Shown here one piece after another: positions 11,760 to 23,811 of a DNA stretch of 64,000 nucleotides; position 1 is the stretch's first letter, and each line of letters opens with the position of its first letter. The position numbers and the translations under genes were made by a program. The stretch comes from Epiperipatus broadwayi (Eukaryota; Onychophora; Udeonychophora; Euonychophora; Peripatidae): positions 4,877,127 through 4,941,126 of the forward strand of contig JAQFVV010006272.1 of assembly GCA_028023455.1 (NCBI GenBank), in the 5' to 3' direction. Below the pieces are notes generated by a model, which was not told the DNA's origin, did not search any database, and saw nothing but the letters and a program-made list of their open reading frames with translations.

Positions 11760-12960
11760 CACTGCCATAGAAATTGTAAACATTATTGGAGCAAGTACAC
11801 ATATTCTTGTTTAATGCAAATCTTTATTTCAAATGTTCAGATTTTCCATATATAGTAATAATTTCTTCTTATCCTATGTAGAGCTGTTTAATATAAATTT
11901 TGGTGAACAACCAATTAAATTCAAATAATGCCATAAACCTGTCCTATTAACCAAAACAAATAACTTGACCAATCAATAAAAGCAATAGATAAATCCCTGC
12001 TTTTTTTTTTCTAAGGGATCACAATTTAAATTTACATCATTTAGAAGTACTATATCATTCAAATCTCAAAGAAAATCCTTAAATTGGCAAAGATTTTTTG
12101 TATTAGTTTGTTTATAATTTATTTACAATATGTCATGCTGTCTTCATAACATAATCATATTTTAAATTCTTAGTGATGAGATATGTTCATAGTAAATCAT
12201 ACAATGAAGTGATATAAATTGTGGAAATTTAGTATCTTTTTTAAAAAAAACAATTAGACCAGTATTTTTACCCAACATTGAAGAAACTTTAACAGTTGCA
12301 ATGCCGACAAGTTTATCAAGTAGCATATCAAATTTGTTTAATATTTTGTCAATAGCATTCTTAGTATCAGTGCCATGAGTTGATCCTGGAAGTGCCATTA
12401 AATCTAACATTTCTACTTTCACTATTGCCTCCTTAGACCCATATTGAACAAAAATAGCCAGTTGAAGAATATCTTATATATGTGGACTTTTCAAGGGCTA
12501 AACCGAATGCTGTACAGTTTCTTAAATCATTCTTCAGTTTGTCTTCAACATCTTTACAAATTTCAATTATATGCAGTGAAATCAGAATGTTATCTATTTA
12601 TCTGTGAAATGTTGTGCTTTTGGATCTAACAATCTTATCACTTCTAGGGTTTTTTTTAAATAAATTTCTCTTCCCATATAAACATTTAGAGTAGGCAATA
12701 ATCCAAGAAATCAGAAAGCCAGTTTTAATAGCAATACAAGCTTCATTACTAAAGAATGATAAGAACACTTGTTGTTGAAGAAAACCATATTTTATAGATT
12801 GAAGTTTCTACATAATTGTTTGAATACTGAGTTGAAAACTGTGATTGATTTATTTCATAATGATGATGTAAGTTGCCAACTTTATAATTCACAATTATAG
12901 TTTTGCAAATAAGACAAAATGATTTTTCATTATTTTCAATGAATGCAAATTTTTCTTCCT
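11760..12960 (-). pseudogene. hAT-superfamily transposase remnant (BED-finger type)
   Basis: Read on the minus strand from 12960 down, this has the order of the vertebrate ZBED5/FAM200-like hAT transposases. A BED-like zinc finger (FCLICKTII with a following His pair) lies near 12930-12870. A segment like KNDLRNCTAFGLALEKS lies near 12530. An unbroken stretch at 12422-12162 contains MLDLMALPGSTHGTD, a degenerate SMLGKNTGLIVFFKK and ISLHCMIYYEHISS. Farther on, a NLCQFKDFL piece lies near 12080. These enzymes cut and paste DNA. Frameshifts and stops break it throughout, and the catalytic TDGA motif has decayed to TVKV. The C-terminal dimerisation region is missing or unrecognisable. Confidence 0.85.
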
Positions 12961-13473
12961 ATTCATTGTTGAAACATCTATTTGCCTAAATTTTCCAAAT
13001 TTTTAAATCTAAAATCAAATAAAGTAGCTTGTTACTTGTATACAAGTTCAATGGCAATAATTTTTTATTTTTCTGAATATAAATTAAAAATAATTACTAT
13101 ATTGCTTGATTAAGGAGGTGGATGTTCAAAAGTCAAAGTAGAAAAACACAATGAAGTCCAAATGAAAACTGAACTAATAAGTTTGAACAAAGTGTTATAT
13201 TTCCAGGTATCACTAATGATATCATCAAAGTTGACAATGTAAACAAACATTAAAGCATATCTGGTTTCAAAATAAAATGTAAATATAACATGTTAATATA
13301 AATTATATCATGAATTTATTTCAATAGTTTTGAGAACTGCATTGAACCATCTAGGGACCCATGAAACTGATGAGCCAAAGTTTGACCAGGGTGGTTCTAT
13401 ATTCAACAAAAAAAAATTTGACATAAGTATTTAAAAATAATCCATATTAAATATTTTTTTCAGAAAAACTTAC

Positions 13474-13567
13474 AAAGATTTTTTTCCTGTATCTGGTGTT
13501 TTACGTCTAATACAATCAGTTACAGTTGATTCCGATATTTCAGGACATGTTTGAAAATTTGATAATA
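13474..13567 (-). CDS. Exon (G) of the vinculin/alpha-catenin-like gene, linker region
   Basis: This is the most 3' exon recognised, 94 nt encoding about 30 residues (LLSNFQTCPEISESTV... RRKTPDTGKKS). The acceptor is TTTATTTTAG on the minus strand just above 13567; the donor is GTAAGTTTTT just below 13474. It enters in phase 1, matching the end of the preceding exon at 13683, and leaves in phase 2. Its position suits the acidic or Ser-rich linker before the actin-binding tail in this family, but its own sequence is not diagnostic. The call rests on splice sites, phase and neighbours. No tail exon was found downstream. Confidence 0.6.
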
Positions 13568-13682
13568 CTAAAATAAATGTAGAAATTAATAATACAAAAT
13601 AAAAAAAAAAAGTTCAAAAAACAACTAGGAGGGATAGAGAATGTGATAACATCTTTCATTTCTTATTAAAAGTCTTACTTAC

Positions 13683-13820
13683 AAGTACTTTCATTTTTAA
13701 GTGTTTTCAGAGTACTGGATTCAGATCTTAAACTAACTGGTTCAGTTCTTAAAAACTTATTGACTCTTTCGAATGAATGTTTCACTTCTTCATCATTAGT
13801 ATCACTACCAGAATCTATGT
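13683..13820 (-). CDS. Exon (F) of the vinculin/alpha-catenin-like gene, acidic linker
   Basis: This 138-nt exon encodes about 45 residues beginning DIDSGSDTNDEEVKHSFER, rich in Asp, Glu and Ser. Alpha-catenins have a similar acidic, phosphorylated segment after the M domain, which supports the placement. The acceptor TTTTTTTGTTAG lies just above 13820 on the minus strand. The donor GTAAGTAAG is near consensus, just below 13683. The phase (in 1, out 1) matches exon E upstream and exon G downstream. Linker sequences are poorly conserved, so the assignment is by context. Confidence 0.68.
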
Positions 13821-14748
13821 CTAACAAAAAAATATTAATTTCATCACTATAAATTATGATGAATAAAAATGTCTTAACTATTTAATTTAATAAGCAATTT
13901 AAGAAAAATTGTTTTTTTATTTTTTATGACTAAAAATATAATCTCTTACAAGCAGATAACCTTAGAAAAACAATTTATCATATGCTAGATTTAATTTCAC
14001 AAGCATATGTCTTAATTTCATGATCATGTGATTAGTTGTTTCTCTACTAACTAGTGCTTATGGCATAATGCAAATACTATTTTAAAAAATAAATAAAATA
14101 AAATTATTATTCATTATTTTATCATTTAGATGTTAAAACTGAACAAATCTGATAAAAATAATATTTACTTCGAAGTGTCTTATATCATGCATCATAAAAA
14201 GTAAAATAAATCTAAAACGAACCAACAAATAATACAGATATATAAAGAGCATTTCACAACTAATATAGAATGAATTATTGTTATAATCAAATTTCATGTT
14301 TGCAACACATCTAAACTTAAAATAATATATAATACTCTTGGTATTTTTACTATAAATAAAAATTAAATTAAATATAAGGAATAATTTTGTAAAGCATCAG
14401 TTCAGAATCCTTTTACTCTCATTAATTTTTTTTTCTTCATCATAACTGTAAAAGGCTATGGAAGTATGTATTTCAATCTGACAGACCCATTTATTTTTAG
14501 CAACAGACTACATTCATTTCCATTTATACATAATACATAACCATGTAAAACTAAAATACTTTATGAAGAATTAGGGCACTCAAATGTTCTCTACTGATCT
14601 ACATAGGAATATCTGACTATATATAATGAATTTCAAATTATTTCGTATTGCTTGCATAGAGTGATCAATGTTAAAATATGTTTTGGAGATACACCTGCTT
14701 TCAAAAAAACCACTAACATAACATATATTTCAAAATCATTATATACAT
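13821..14748. other. Intron DNA, AT-rich, no recognised element
   Basis: This lies between host exon F and the LTR element that starts near 14749. No coding or repeat signature was recognised. Confidence 0.5.
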
Positions 14749-14806
14749 TGTACCAGTCACTTCTATCTTCTGTTGATCACCAAAGGAGCTATTAGATCAG
14801 TAAAAG

Positions 14807-15812
14807 AAAGGGATTGATAAAGAAATTAACAGTGTTTTCATATAATAAATATGATGTAGCTAGAATTGTATGAAAGGGGGTGGCAGTAGCCAGGTTAACA
14901 TATGATAACAATGCATTATGTGTTAGTAAAGGGATATTAGATTACTTGGAAAAAGTACAAAAAGAAGTAGGAAGACATGCATTAGATGCAGATGTGTTGA
15001 TGGCAAAGAAGGCAATTCAAAAAGAAAATGGAATGGTCAAGTTTTTATATGAGAGATGCAAAAAGCAAAATGAAAAAATGTTCGATAGATTGCAGTTTAT
15101 GGATAATAAAAGAATAACCAAAATAGTATTTAATTGGGTTATAAATACAGCGCAGGTAACACAATGGGTGAGAAAGGTAATGCGATATGCAGAAGATTTG
15201 GATAAAGAATTTATGTCAGTATACTTGTACAAAAGGTGGGATGACAGTGTTAGGAAAACTGTTGAGTGTTATAGTGAAGGAATAGGAGAGATGGAGAACT
15301 AGTATGGAAAGTAAGAAGAGTTTAAATATATATAGGAGTAAACAGAATATTGGGTACGAGTTAATTTATGATAATAGCAAGGAAAGTAGTTTACTGTTTA
15401 AGACTCAAATGGGATTTTTAGCAATAGGGGATTATACATGTAAATGGAAAAACATGGGTGATTTAGTCTGCAAGTTGTGTAAGGAAGGCATAGAAAATGT
15501 TAGGCATCTGTTAATTGAATGTAAATGCCTGAAAGCAGAAAGAGTACAAATAATAAAGTTGTGGAAGAATAAATGTAAGCAAAGTGATTATAGAGAAAGT
15601 GGGTTATTGATTTTTATGCTGGGTTTGGGAAAAGATAAGGGGGATTTAGATATAAAGACCATGGAAATGGCATGGAGCAGGATATAAGAAAACATAGGGT
15701 GGGGAATGGAAAGGGAAGGTAAAGTGGCTAACAGATTTCTCTGGGCATAGTTGTTGAGAGTTTCCTGACACCATATAAAAAGTCACAGTGCATCACATCA
15801 CATTACATAGAA
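14807..15812 (+). mobile_element. 5'-truncated LINE, 3' end of ORF2, inserted in an LTR
   Basis: Two open stretches in different frames (14880-15302 and 15304-15687) encode the C-terminal end of a non-LTR retrotransposon polyprotein. The second holds the diagnostic Cys-His module CKLCKEGIENVRHLLIEC, spaced as in the C-terminal zinc-binding motif of several LINE clades. A frameshift near 15300 separates the two. The insertion edges are set by comparison with the intact sister LTR at 19005-19570. Identity stops after TTAGATCAG at about 14806 and resumes at AAAATTTAATTTAG at about 15813. RT and endonuclease domains are absent (5' truncation). The 3' end carries repeats of CATCACATCACATT rather than a poly(A). 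Confidence 0.82.
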
Positions 15813-16299
15813 AATTTAATTTAGGGTGATCAAAAATTGATGATGATGAATGCAACCAGCTAGACCCAGGGAGAGAAAGAGATCTTTAAGATTGTTCAGA
15901 CAATTGAGAAAAGAACACAAAGACAAATGTCAGGCCAAAATAATTTTTAATAACTTCATAATTTATTAAATTCATAAAGAAAATAGTTAAATCTTAAACA
16001 AACAAAAGTATAGAAGTTTGACCAGATTTTTACAATGTGTTTATCAGAGAGTGTACAAGAATATTGAAAACATTAAGTACCCTGGCAGATAGGTTCATTT
16101 TCTCACCTATGATTTAAAAAAAGAGGCTTCCTGCTAGTGATTTATAAAAAAACTAATTCCAGTTTTCCTATTTAAAGATTTCAAAAATAAAGCAGTCTTG
16201 TGGAGAACATAATGAAACTGCACAGGTGAGATTTCCTTGACCCGTAATAAAGCATCGAGAGCATGTCAGATGTCCACAGAACAGCCCATGAAAAAACCA
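15813..16299 (-). repeat. Continuation of the 3' LTR of the 14.7-19.6 kb element
   Basis: This segment aligns with 19075-19570, sharing GATGATGATGAATGC, AAGATTGTTCAGACAATTGA, AATAATTTTT and the closing AGAACAGCCCATGA with AAAACCAC. With 14749-14806 it makes up the whole LTR. Confidence 0.8.
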
Positions 16300-17559
16300 C
16301 TTTTAAAATAATCAAGGTTAGTTCCAATACAAGATGAGAAAAACATAACAAGAAAAGATTACGATCTTACATAGAAGAATTGGAATCTCTGATATAGGAA
16401 AAACAAAACAATATGCTCGATAAACCGCCAGCCAAAAGACTTGCAGTCTGCAGGAAATGCAAACTAAACTTAGCTAATTTAATTACAGTATAACAAAAAG
16501 GAGACAGATGAGTTTAAAAAAAATTACTAATATCTACCCAAGTATTTATCAAGGATTAGTAATATAAAAAGAGAAAAGAATACCTAAACTCGCAGTTCAC
16601 TCTCGGATAAATAAATATAAATATGAAAATGTGGAATCTTAAAACTAAGAATCCAGCACACACTATAATAAAATACATAACATTCAAGATATTTAAATTG
16701 AATATATAAAACATATTATAAAGCAACATTTCTTTTAATTCAGGAGTCTGGAGGCAATCTTGGAAGTCAATTCTGAATCATGCTTTTATGACATGATCTT
16801 GGTGGCATGGTCTGAAGCTCCAGAGTTCATCTTGGAAGGATTGAGAACTGCATGTGGAGAAGATTTCTCATAGCATATATTTTTGGCATTCTGAGTGGAA
16901 GATTGTTATTTCATAAAAAGTAGTCCGTAATATATCAGCGATATATCAGGTAAGGCAGCACAGCAATCCAAATAATTATCCCCAGCAGAATAACAAGATT
17001 CAGCAGCTAAAATTAGTCAACAGAAAATTAAGCAGCATCAGAAAATTTATCGGAGGATAATAATCAGTATGAAATTCAGGGCTATTTATGAGAGCCATTA
17101 TCTTTGGCGTCATCTTTAATTAGCAATTTCTGACCAAGGCAAATCTCTATCTCAGACATAATCTTAATTAAAAATCTGACCAGGGTTCCTTATCTTATAC
17201 AGAATTAATTTTAAAAAATAAATACAAAATTAAGTCTCAGCTTTCTTTTTACAGATAAATTAAAATTGGATTACAACAAAGAAACAAGAATGCAATTAAA
17301 AACTTTCCAAAATTAAAATGCTTTCTCGGAAAGGATTAAAACTTTTTAATTAAAATAATTTTACAATTTGACTAAAAAAAAAAAGTGTCAAAAGAAAATA
17401 GATTTTAAAACTAAAATCTATTGCAAATAAAAAAAACAGACTTTTTTTTTTAAATAAGCAAGTATGCGTGTTATAACATATAAAACTTTTAAATAACTAT
17501 ACAAATAAAAGTTAGTATTAATTTCGTGATGAAACTTTTGAAGCGGATAAAGTATCCGG

Positions 17560-18650
17560 TTCAACTACCCCATCGTGCCATAAAAAATAAGCATGTTGTT
17601 ATTTTTTTTAAAAATCTTTACACATTTAACCCCACCCCACCTCCACTCCCTACAGAAACCTGACTGAACGTTTGCCCTGCATTGTCTAAATTTGCCTTTC
17701 TCCATTCTCATAATCCTATAAATAAATCTCTTTTTTTTGTATAAAAAAAATTTTATCTGATTACTCAAAATCTATCCTGTCAGGCAGCTCTTTATTTCTT
17801 TTAACTAGCTTTCTGAAATGGGTTACTTTCCCCCTCTTGTCTTTTCCCTGTTTAAAATTTTTTATCTTATCCCTTTCACATTCTGTTTTATTTTCTACCT
17901 CGTATATCTTAAGACCCTGTTTCTGGATGAAACACATTTCTACACTTTTTTTAATGTTTTAAATAATGTTGCTCCATAAACAGCTTATATTTCTGTTTTA
18001 AAATCACATTCCTTAAACTTTCTCCTAACTCTTTTTCTTTGTTTTAAATCTATGCTCAAAATGAACAGTTACTTTAATCCACTCATTTTTAGTCTTTTGT
18101 GGAAAGTCTTTTACATTATTTTCTGTCTTTAACTTATACCTTTCTTCTATCTCTTGATCTGCATTTTCTAATTTTTCCATCAGATTATCTATCTGTATCC
18201 AATCTCTACCCATTGTTATCTTTATTTCCACCCTATCCATTTTAACATTATCTTGTTTTAATTCATCCGTTCTGTCATTTACATCTCTTGCCACCTCGAC
18301 TTCCTTTTCAACTTCCTGACTTTCTTTAATCAAATCTGTCTTTATGGTTTCTGGGCTTTTCGCCACTCTTCCCCATTATTTCTTGTTTCATTTCCTCTTT
18401 AAACTCCTCCAATATTGCTCTATTTTCTTCCTTCATTGTATGCTCACATTTCTTTCATCTCAGCTTTCATCATATCCATCATCGTCATGATTATCATCTG
18501 GGTCTCTGTCACTTCTTTTTCCTTTTCCACAATTTGTGGATTTTTAAACGAAACTGGGCTTTCTTCCAAGACTACACCACTACCAATTTCTTCCTTGACC
18601 TCCATTTTTCGACACAAGACTAAATCTAATATTTTTATATTTCATTAACT
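17560..18650 (-). pseudogene. Degenerate coiled-coil gag-like reading frame
   Basis: On the minus strand a frame opens with MEVKEEIGSGVVLEES (about 18604), passes a Met/Glu-rich helix (MIIMTMMDMMKAEMKEM) and breaks at a stop. It continues in other frames through KEENRAILEEFKEEMKQE into an open stretch at 18366-18025 rich in Lys and Glu. A Cys-containing piece near 17700-17600 (QCRANVQSGFCREW) follows. The composition suggests a long coiled coil, as in the N-terminus of LTR-element Gag or in LINE ORF1. Its place downstream of the 5' LTR on the same strand favours Gag. At least two frame changes make it non-functional. Confidence 0.5.
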
Positions 18651-19004
18651 TTTAAAATTTTTTTACTCTAAAGTATATAAGTATAATATTTATTTAATTC
18701 CAAACTTCATAATTTTAATTTTTCTACTTTGGGAATATGACTACTAATATTTATTTTTCACTCGTTTACAAAAAAAAAAATCAAAATAAAACGCTATTTA
18801 ATTCTTTATCTTTTTTTATCATATTAAAAAGATGAACTCCCCACTCCAAACCATCCTAACAACACATATCAACTAGCATAAAGTGATCCCTAATACTTAA
18901 ATCTTGCCTTCTACACCTGAAATATTTCTCAACTGTCTGAATAAATCTCATATGGGTTTTAAATTCGAAGCCCCAAGTTGGTAGCACTAAAATTTTACTA
19001 ATTA

Positions 19005-19570
19005 TGTACTGGTCACTTCTATCTTCTTTTGATCACCGAGGGCTACCAGGTCACTAACGACCTAAAAAATTTAATTTACAATGATCAAAAGTTGATGATG
19101 ATGAATGCTACCAGCTAGACTCAAGGAGAGAAAGGGATCTTTAAGATTGTTCAGACAATTGAGAAAAGAACATAAAGAGAAATGTTAGCCCAAAATAATT
19201 TTTAAATAACTTCATAATTTATTAAATTCAAAAAGAAAATAGTTAAATCTTAAGCAAACAAAAGTATAGAAGTTTGACCTAGATTTCTACAGCATGTTTA
19301 TCAGAGAATGTACAAGAGTATTGAAAATATTAAATAGTCTGGCAGATAAGTTCGTTTTCTCACCTATGATTTAAAAAGAGAGGGATTTATAATATTTTCC
19401 TGATAGTGATTTATAAAAAAACTAATTCCAGTTTTCCTATTAAGATTTCAAAAATAAAGCAGTCTTGTAGGTAACATAACGAAACAGTGTAGGCAAGCTT
19501 TCCTTGACTCAGAATAAAGCATCGGGACCAAGGATGTCATATGACTGCAGAACAGCCCATGATAAAACCA
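19005..19570 (-). repeat. 5' LTR of the 14.7-19.6 kb element
   Basis: This is the uninterrupted LTR, 566 bp, with ends reading TGG... and ...ACA on the minus strand. It serves as the reference that defines the LINE insertion in the other LTR. Confidence 0.75.
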
Positions 19571-20387
19571 CTTAAATGAATGAAAGAAAAAAGTTTCTTC
19601 TCTTTTTCAATTTATATAAGTTAATGATAGGAAAAAAATAAAATTAAATGATGACTTTCAAAATATTATCAACTCCAAAATTTTAATATCATATTTAGTT
19701 TTGCCATCAAATTTACTATAAAAATGTGGGAGATTTTATTTAATAACCCATTCAAAAAAGGCAAATCAAAACAGATTCAAAATGGTTTATATTACATTTT
19801 TGTAACCTACATAATTCAATCTTCCATGTATGAAAACTACACTTCTTTCCTCCTTTACACTGCAATTTAACATTTTCTTGTCTCTGACATATTACAAGGT
19901 AACCTTATAAAATATTTAATATGATTAAATGCAATTTATTTATTTATTTATTTAACTCAATATAAATGGCTGAAGAGTTGGAGGGTTGAGAAGATCAAAG
20001 CCTATACATTAAAGTTTGAAGATTTGCTATCTTAATATAAACTGAGCACTAATTATATGTATATGTGGGAAATAATGATTTGACCCAAACTGATGAATGC
20101 TGGTTCAGCATGAAATACATATACTGGAAATTATTTACCTTTTTCACATATATGTGGTCAAGTGTATTAGTTATATAATATGGAGTAGATAAATGTAGTG
20201 AGCTTGAAAGACTGAGTTCAAATCCCTTATAATTACATTAAATTAAGTATATACAATACTCTTGTAATTAAATATTATTTAATTTATATAAATTCTTTAT
20301 TACACTTTTTTTTTTCATGCAGCTTTGTAATGTAACTAATTTGAGCAGCCTAGTTAGTTATATTATATATATATATATATAGTTAGT

Positions 20388-20421
<34 letters not shown>

Positions 20422-20649
20422 AATAACTGTGCTTCATAATAAATGGCTGAAAAGTTAACAAAAAAAAAAACCTTTAATTTAAAAAATACTGCACTCCAGC
20501 ATTTTAATTATGTAATTAATGTGATATTAAAATTGTATAAACATACACTCTTTTTGCAAGTAATATATTGATGAAAATTGATAATGATAAAATACAAAAA
20601 ATACAATATTTAAATAATAATGTTCTTTTCATTGAATCCAATCAAATTA
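19571..20649. other. Intron DNA with TA/GA microsatellites
   Basis: No gene is seen. At 20352-20421 two (TA)n runs are separated by TAGTTAGTTATA, and the second passes into (GA)n. A short TTTA run occurs at 19938-19955. The rest is AT-rich without recognisable elements. Confidence 0.5.
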
Positions 20650-22600
20650 TATACTATCCTTCTTTTCTTTTTAAAAATTGTATTTCTTCTCATCAACCAT
20701 ATATAGATATTCACATCTTTAAACACCCAATGTTTCGATAACTTTTTTCTTTAATCATTTTCAAAAATCTATAAAATTACATATTTATATCATTATTATT
20801 ACAAATAAAATTAATATATAAAAATGTATATACCCTTATCATAAAAAACAATACCATTTCCCTTCCATCTATCCATGTATATTTTATATATATTGTAACG
20901 TTTATTTATATACGTTACAAATATATTGGCATTTGGTAAAAGCTAAAAAAGTAAATTTAGATTTTTTTTTGATTAGTATAATTTTTGTTAAAACATGCAA
21001 TGAAGGTTAAAATTGTCATTCTTATTTTTTTTTATCTAATTGGAAAGAATAAATGACATACAGATTACTAATCCAGATAAATTAAAAGAATTCCAAAAGT
21101 ATAAGCTAAAAGAAAAATATTTTAGCTAATTAAAGATGGAAGAATAATGCTAAAAAAAAGAGAACTTTGTAACTTAAATTTAAGAGAGAGTGTATAAGAT
21201 TATTATCTTATACGCTGATAAAAAGACAAAAGAGTGCGCAGAAGTTCCAAAAATGGAGCGCGATATAAAAAGGAGATGACAACTTCAATCTGGGTCTTCT
21301 CTTTAACTTCTAGTTACGTCTCTGAAAGTTGGAGGTTTCCACGAGCATAACCTGTGGCAAGAAATATACTTCTACACAGGTATGCCCCTTGCTGTACCAG
21401 GCTGTCACGCAAGCATGGAAACGGGACTTGTGAAGACCGCTTTTTGCAATAAAAGGGTCACTACAACCGTGCCTTTTCTCCAGCTATAGAACGGAACAAT
21501 AATGGAAGACGCCGGCAGGAGAGACCAATGGAAATTCTCATGATCTGGGATCCCATAAACCTACATGAACTTACCGGTAAGTTAAGAATAAATTTTCCTG
21601 ATAGTGACTTAAAAGTTTGCAAACAATTATTTATCTAAGCTTAGACTACCATCCTGATATAGACTTTTCGTATTCAAGGGACTTTCTAATAAAGAATTTT
21701 ATACAAGATCTTGGGACATTATTAAATTGCTTTAATTGCTTAATCTGTTTTTGTTAATCGATTCATTATCTGGATTGGTGTGTGTGTACTTTCCTGTTTA
21801 GTTAATTCGTAATTTAACGTATATGTTTAGTTTGTTAGAATAAAAGAGATTTTACTTTTATCAACCTTTTCATTGTGCGTTATTAATAATAGTTGTTGTT
21901 TTTTTTAGTATTAAATTTATTATTAGTTTAGTGGGATTTAAAATGGAATTTACCTTGCCAATGTATTTAAACAAGCCCAGAAATAATAATCAAAAAGGAG
22001 AAAATAGTTCTCGTTACGGTATGATGCAATACCGATTAGTTTAAAAGCACTTTTTTTCTGTTTAGTTTACAAGTTACAATATGTTTGACACCGACTCAGT
22101 GGGTCTAACGACTCTGGCGCCCTCATGTAGAAATTAAAAACTGAGTCAGCTCACGATTGTACTTAGCAATAATTCTAGGCCGAGTTGATCAGGAAATATA
22201 GCTATGTTTTTAGAATAGAAATATAACTTTCTTTTTTTTTTTGACATAGCTGGATCAACTCACGCGCAGTTTATATTAGCGTGTAAGAGGCCTAGCAAAA
22301 CGGAAAACGTTACAATATATAAAAAAAAGATGTATGGATATATGTGGATTATATAATGTAATATATATATAAAAGATGTATGGATAGATTAAAGGGAAAT
22401 GTTATTGTTTTTTATGATAAGGGTATATACACTTTTATATATTAATTTTATTTGCAATAATAATGATATAAATATGTAATTTTATAGATCCTTGAAAATG
22501 ATTACAGAAAAAAATGGCCGAAACTTTGGGTATTTAAAGATGTGAATATGTATATATGGTTGATGAAAAGAAATAAAGTTTTTAAAGAACATTATAGTTT
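20650..22600. mobile_element. Imperfect palindrome (MITE-like) split by an LTR insertion
   Basis: The segment 20650-20893 is repeated in inverted orientation at 22315-22600. Shared landmarks are TCTTCTCATCAACCATATAT, TTTCGATAACTTTTT, ACATATTTATATCATTATTA, ACCCTTATCATAAAAAACAA and CCATCTATCCAT. The arms are about 240-280 bp. Between them is a 1.42-kb block with LTR-type ends, so the original element was probably a hairpin of about 0.5 kb into whose centre an LTR element inserted. No coding capacity is seen in the arms. Confidence 0.72.
20894..22314 (+). mobile_element. LTR-like insertion bounded by TGTAACG and CGTTACA
   Basis: The block starts TGTAACG and ends CGTTACA, a 7-bp inverted match with TG...CA ends, and is flanked by ATAT on both sides. 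Plus-strand promoter-like features follow LTR order: TATA box ATATAAAAAGG (21263-21273), a GC-richer leader, a splice donor-like CGGTAAGT near 21575, and AATAAA at 21839-21844. A GACTCTGGCGCCC motif near 22110 resembles a primer-binding site. It may therefore be a 5' LTR ending near 22078 (TTACA) with a leader and a deleted body, rather than a solo LTR. Related TGAGTCAGCTCACG and TGGATCAACTCACG motifs recur at 22142 and 22251. Confidence 0.6.
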
Positions 22601-23610
22601 ATAAGATATATAGAAAAAAAAGAAAGTTTTTCTTATTGTGGTTGTTAAAAAGTTTGTTAACAGCGGTAAATAATAAATTAAATATAAATATTTAAATGCT
22701 ATTAAGCTCATTACTATAATCTTAAGCACATGAATCATTTACACAACCAAGCAGTTATAATGTAAATTTTTTTTAGTTTACACATTTTTTATTTTTTTAT
22801 TTTTTAAAATTCAATTGAACATACATGAATTAGCAGATTTTGAAAAAACAGATATTGTAGCGTCACTGTATAGTTTATGTTCTAATCAATGCTCTTCAAT
22901 GTAAGTAATAAATGTTCCTGATATCATAATTATAAAAAAAGTTTGGTATTTTTAGATATTCAGATCTACATCTCTGTTGAAGTCTGGATTTGATATCAAA
23001 AATTCATTTCCATCATTGTAATGCATTGCTTAAAAAATTGCTGCTTTGATAACAATGCGCTTTTGGTCTAAAAATGTTTTTTTCTAATTTTAAAAAAATA
23101 AAATCTTGATTAGAATGCTTTTTAAATTCTGAACTAAATCTCATCATTATTTCCAACTTTAATACAAATTGTTAGAGCATTAAAATAATTAAAAATAATT
23201 TCAGAATTATCACTTATTTAAAAAATAGTTATAATAATTAATATGTAAGCTAGATGAGATCAAAGTTTTGCTGAAGATTATAATATGAAAAAGAAATCCA
23301 ATAAATCTGAAAAAATGGATTAGATCTGAGTAGTTTTTCAATCAGCAGTGGATTGTTTAATATATAAAAATGATGAACCATCTTTGTTTTTACTTACAAA
23401 ACATGGAATGAAAATATACTTTTTAATTAGCCACAACTCATAAAAAGGTGGTGCAATAAGTTAACATGTCTTTTAAATAAATATCATTAAAACAATATAT
23501 GCAATTAGTCATAACAGTTATCTTAAAATCTAAAACAAAGTAAAATTATGTAAAGAATTAGAAAAAAAAAATTGAATTAATAAATATGAACTTTTTTAAA
23601 TTGATAATAC
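22601..23610. other. Intron DNA, AT-rich, no recognised element
   Basis: I see no coding or repeat signature between the palindromic element and host exon E. Confidence 0.45.
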
Positions 23611-23811
23611 CTGATTTTTTTAATTGGTTTAAACGAACATTTTGTCTAAGGGGATCTAAAATGTCAACATGGTTGATGCCATCTAATCCTATCCTAACTT
23701 TTTCTATACAAGCCAGCAAATGATGAATCTTCTTGCTCAATTTCTTATATAAAACAGGATTGGTCATTTGTTCCAGAAGCTTTGAAATGGCTACTTTAAC
23801 AATCAACATGG
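23611..23811 (-). CDS. Exon (E) of the vinculin/alpha-catenin-like gene, end of the M-like bundle
   Basis: Residues LYKKLSKKIHHLLACIEKVR match the last helix of the alpha-catenin M region and the helix before the proline-rich hinge of vinculin (family knowledge: SKKIYDTIHDIR in alpha-catenin). The donor is good (AATCAG then GTATTATC below 23611) and leaves in phase 1, agreeing with exon F. The start is uncertain. The strong acceptor TATATATTGTAG at 23812 needs phase-1 entry, but exon D as drawn ends in phase 0. An internal acceptor at 23780 (TTTCAAAG before CTTCTGG) restores phase and gives a length closer to vinculin. Confidence 0.72.

Larger units (their letters stand above)
14749..19570 (-). 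mobile_element. LTR retrotransposon, minus strand, pol missing, one LTR split by a LINE
   Basis: Direct repeats of about 550 bp flank the unit. The 5' LTR (element sense) is 19005-19570. The 3' LTR is 14749-16299, split by a 1-kb LINE fragment. On the minus strand both begin TGGTTTT and end near CCAGTACA. Next to the 5' LTR the minus strand reads AGTGCTACCAACTTGGGGC, resembling the primer-binding region and GTGGGGC leader of Gypsy elements. A broken gag-like reading frame (18650-17560) follows. No protease, RT, RNase H or integrase is visible before the 3' LTR, so this copy is internally deleted. No target duplication was identified. Confidence 0.7.

Noticed and set aside
14880-15687. Two adjacent genes on the plus strand
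   Set aside because: They are two frames of one LINE C-terminus split by a frameshift, not two host genes.
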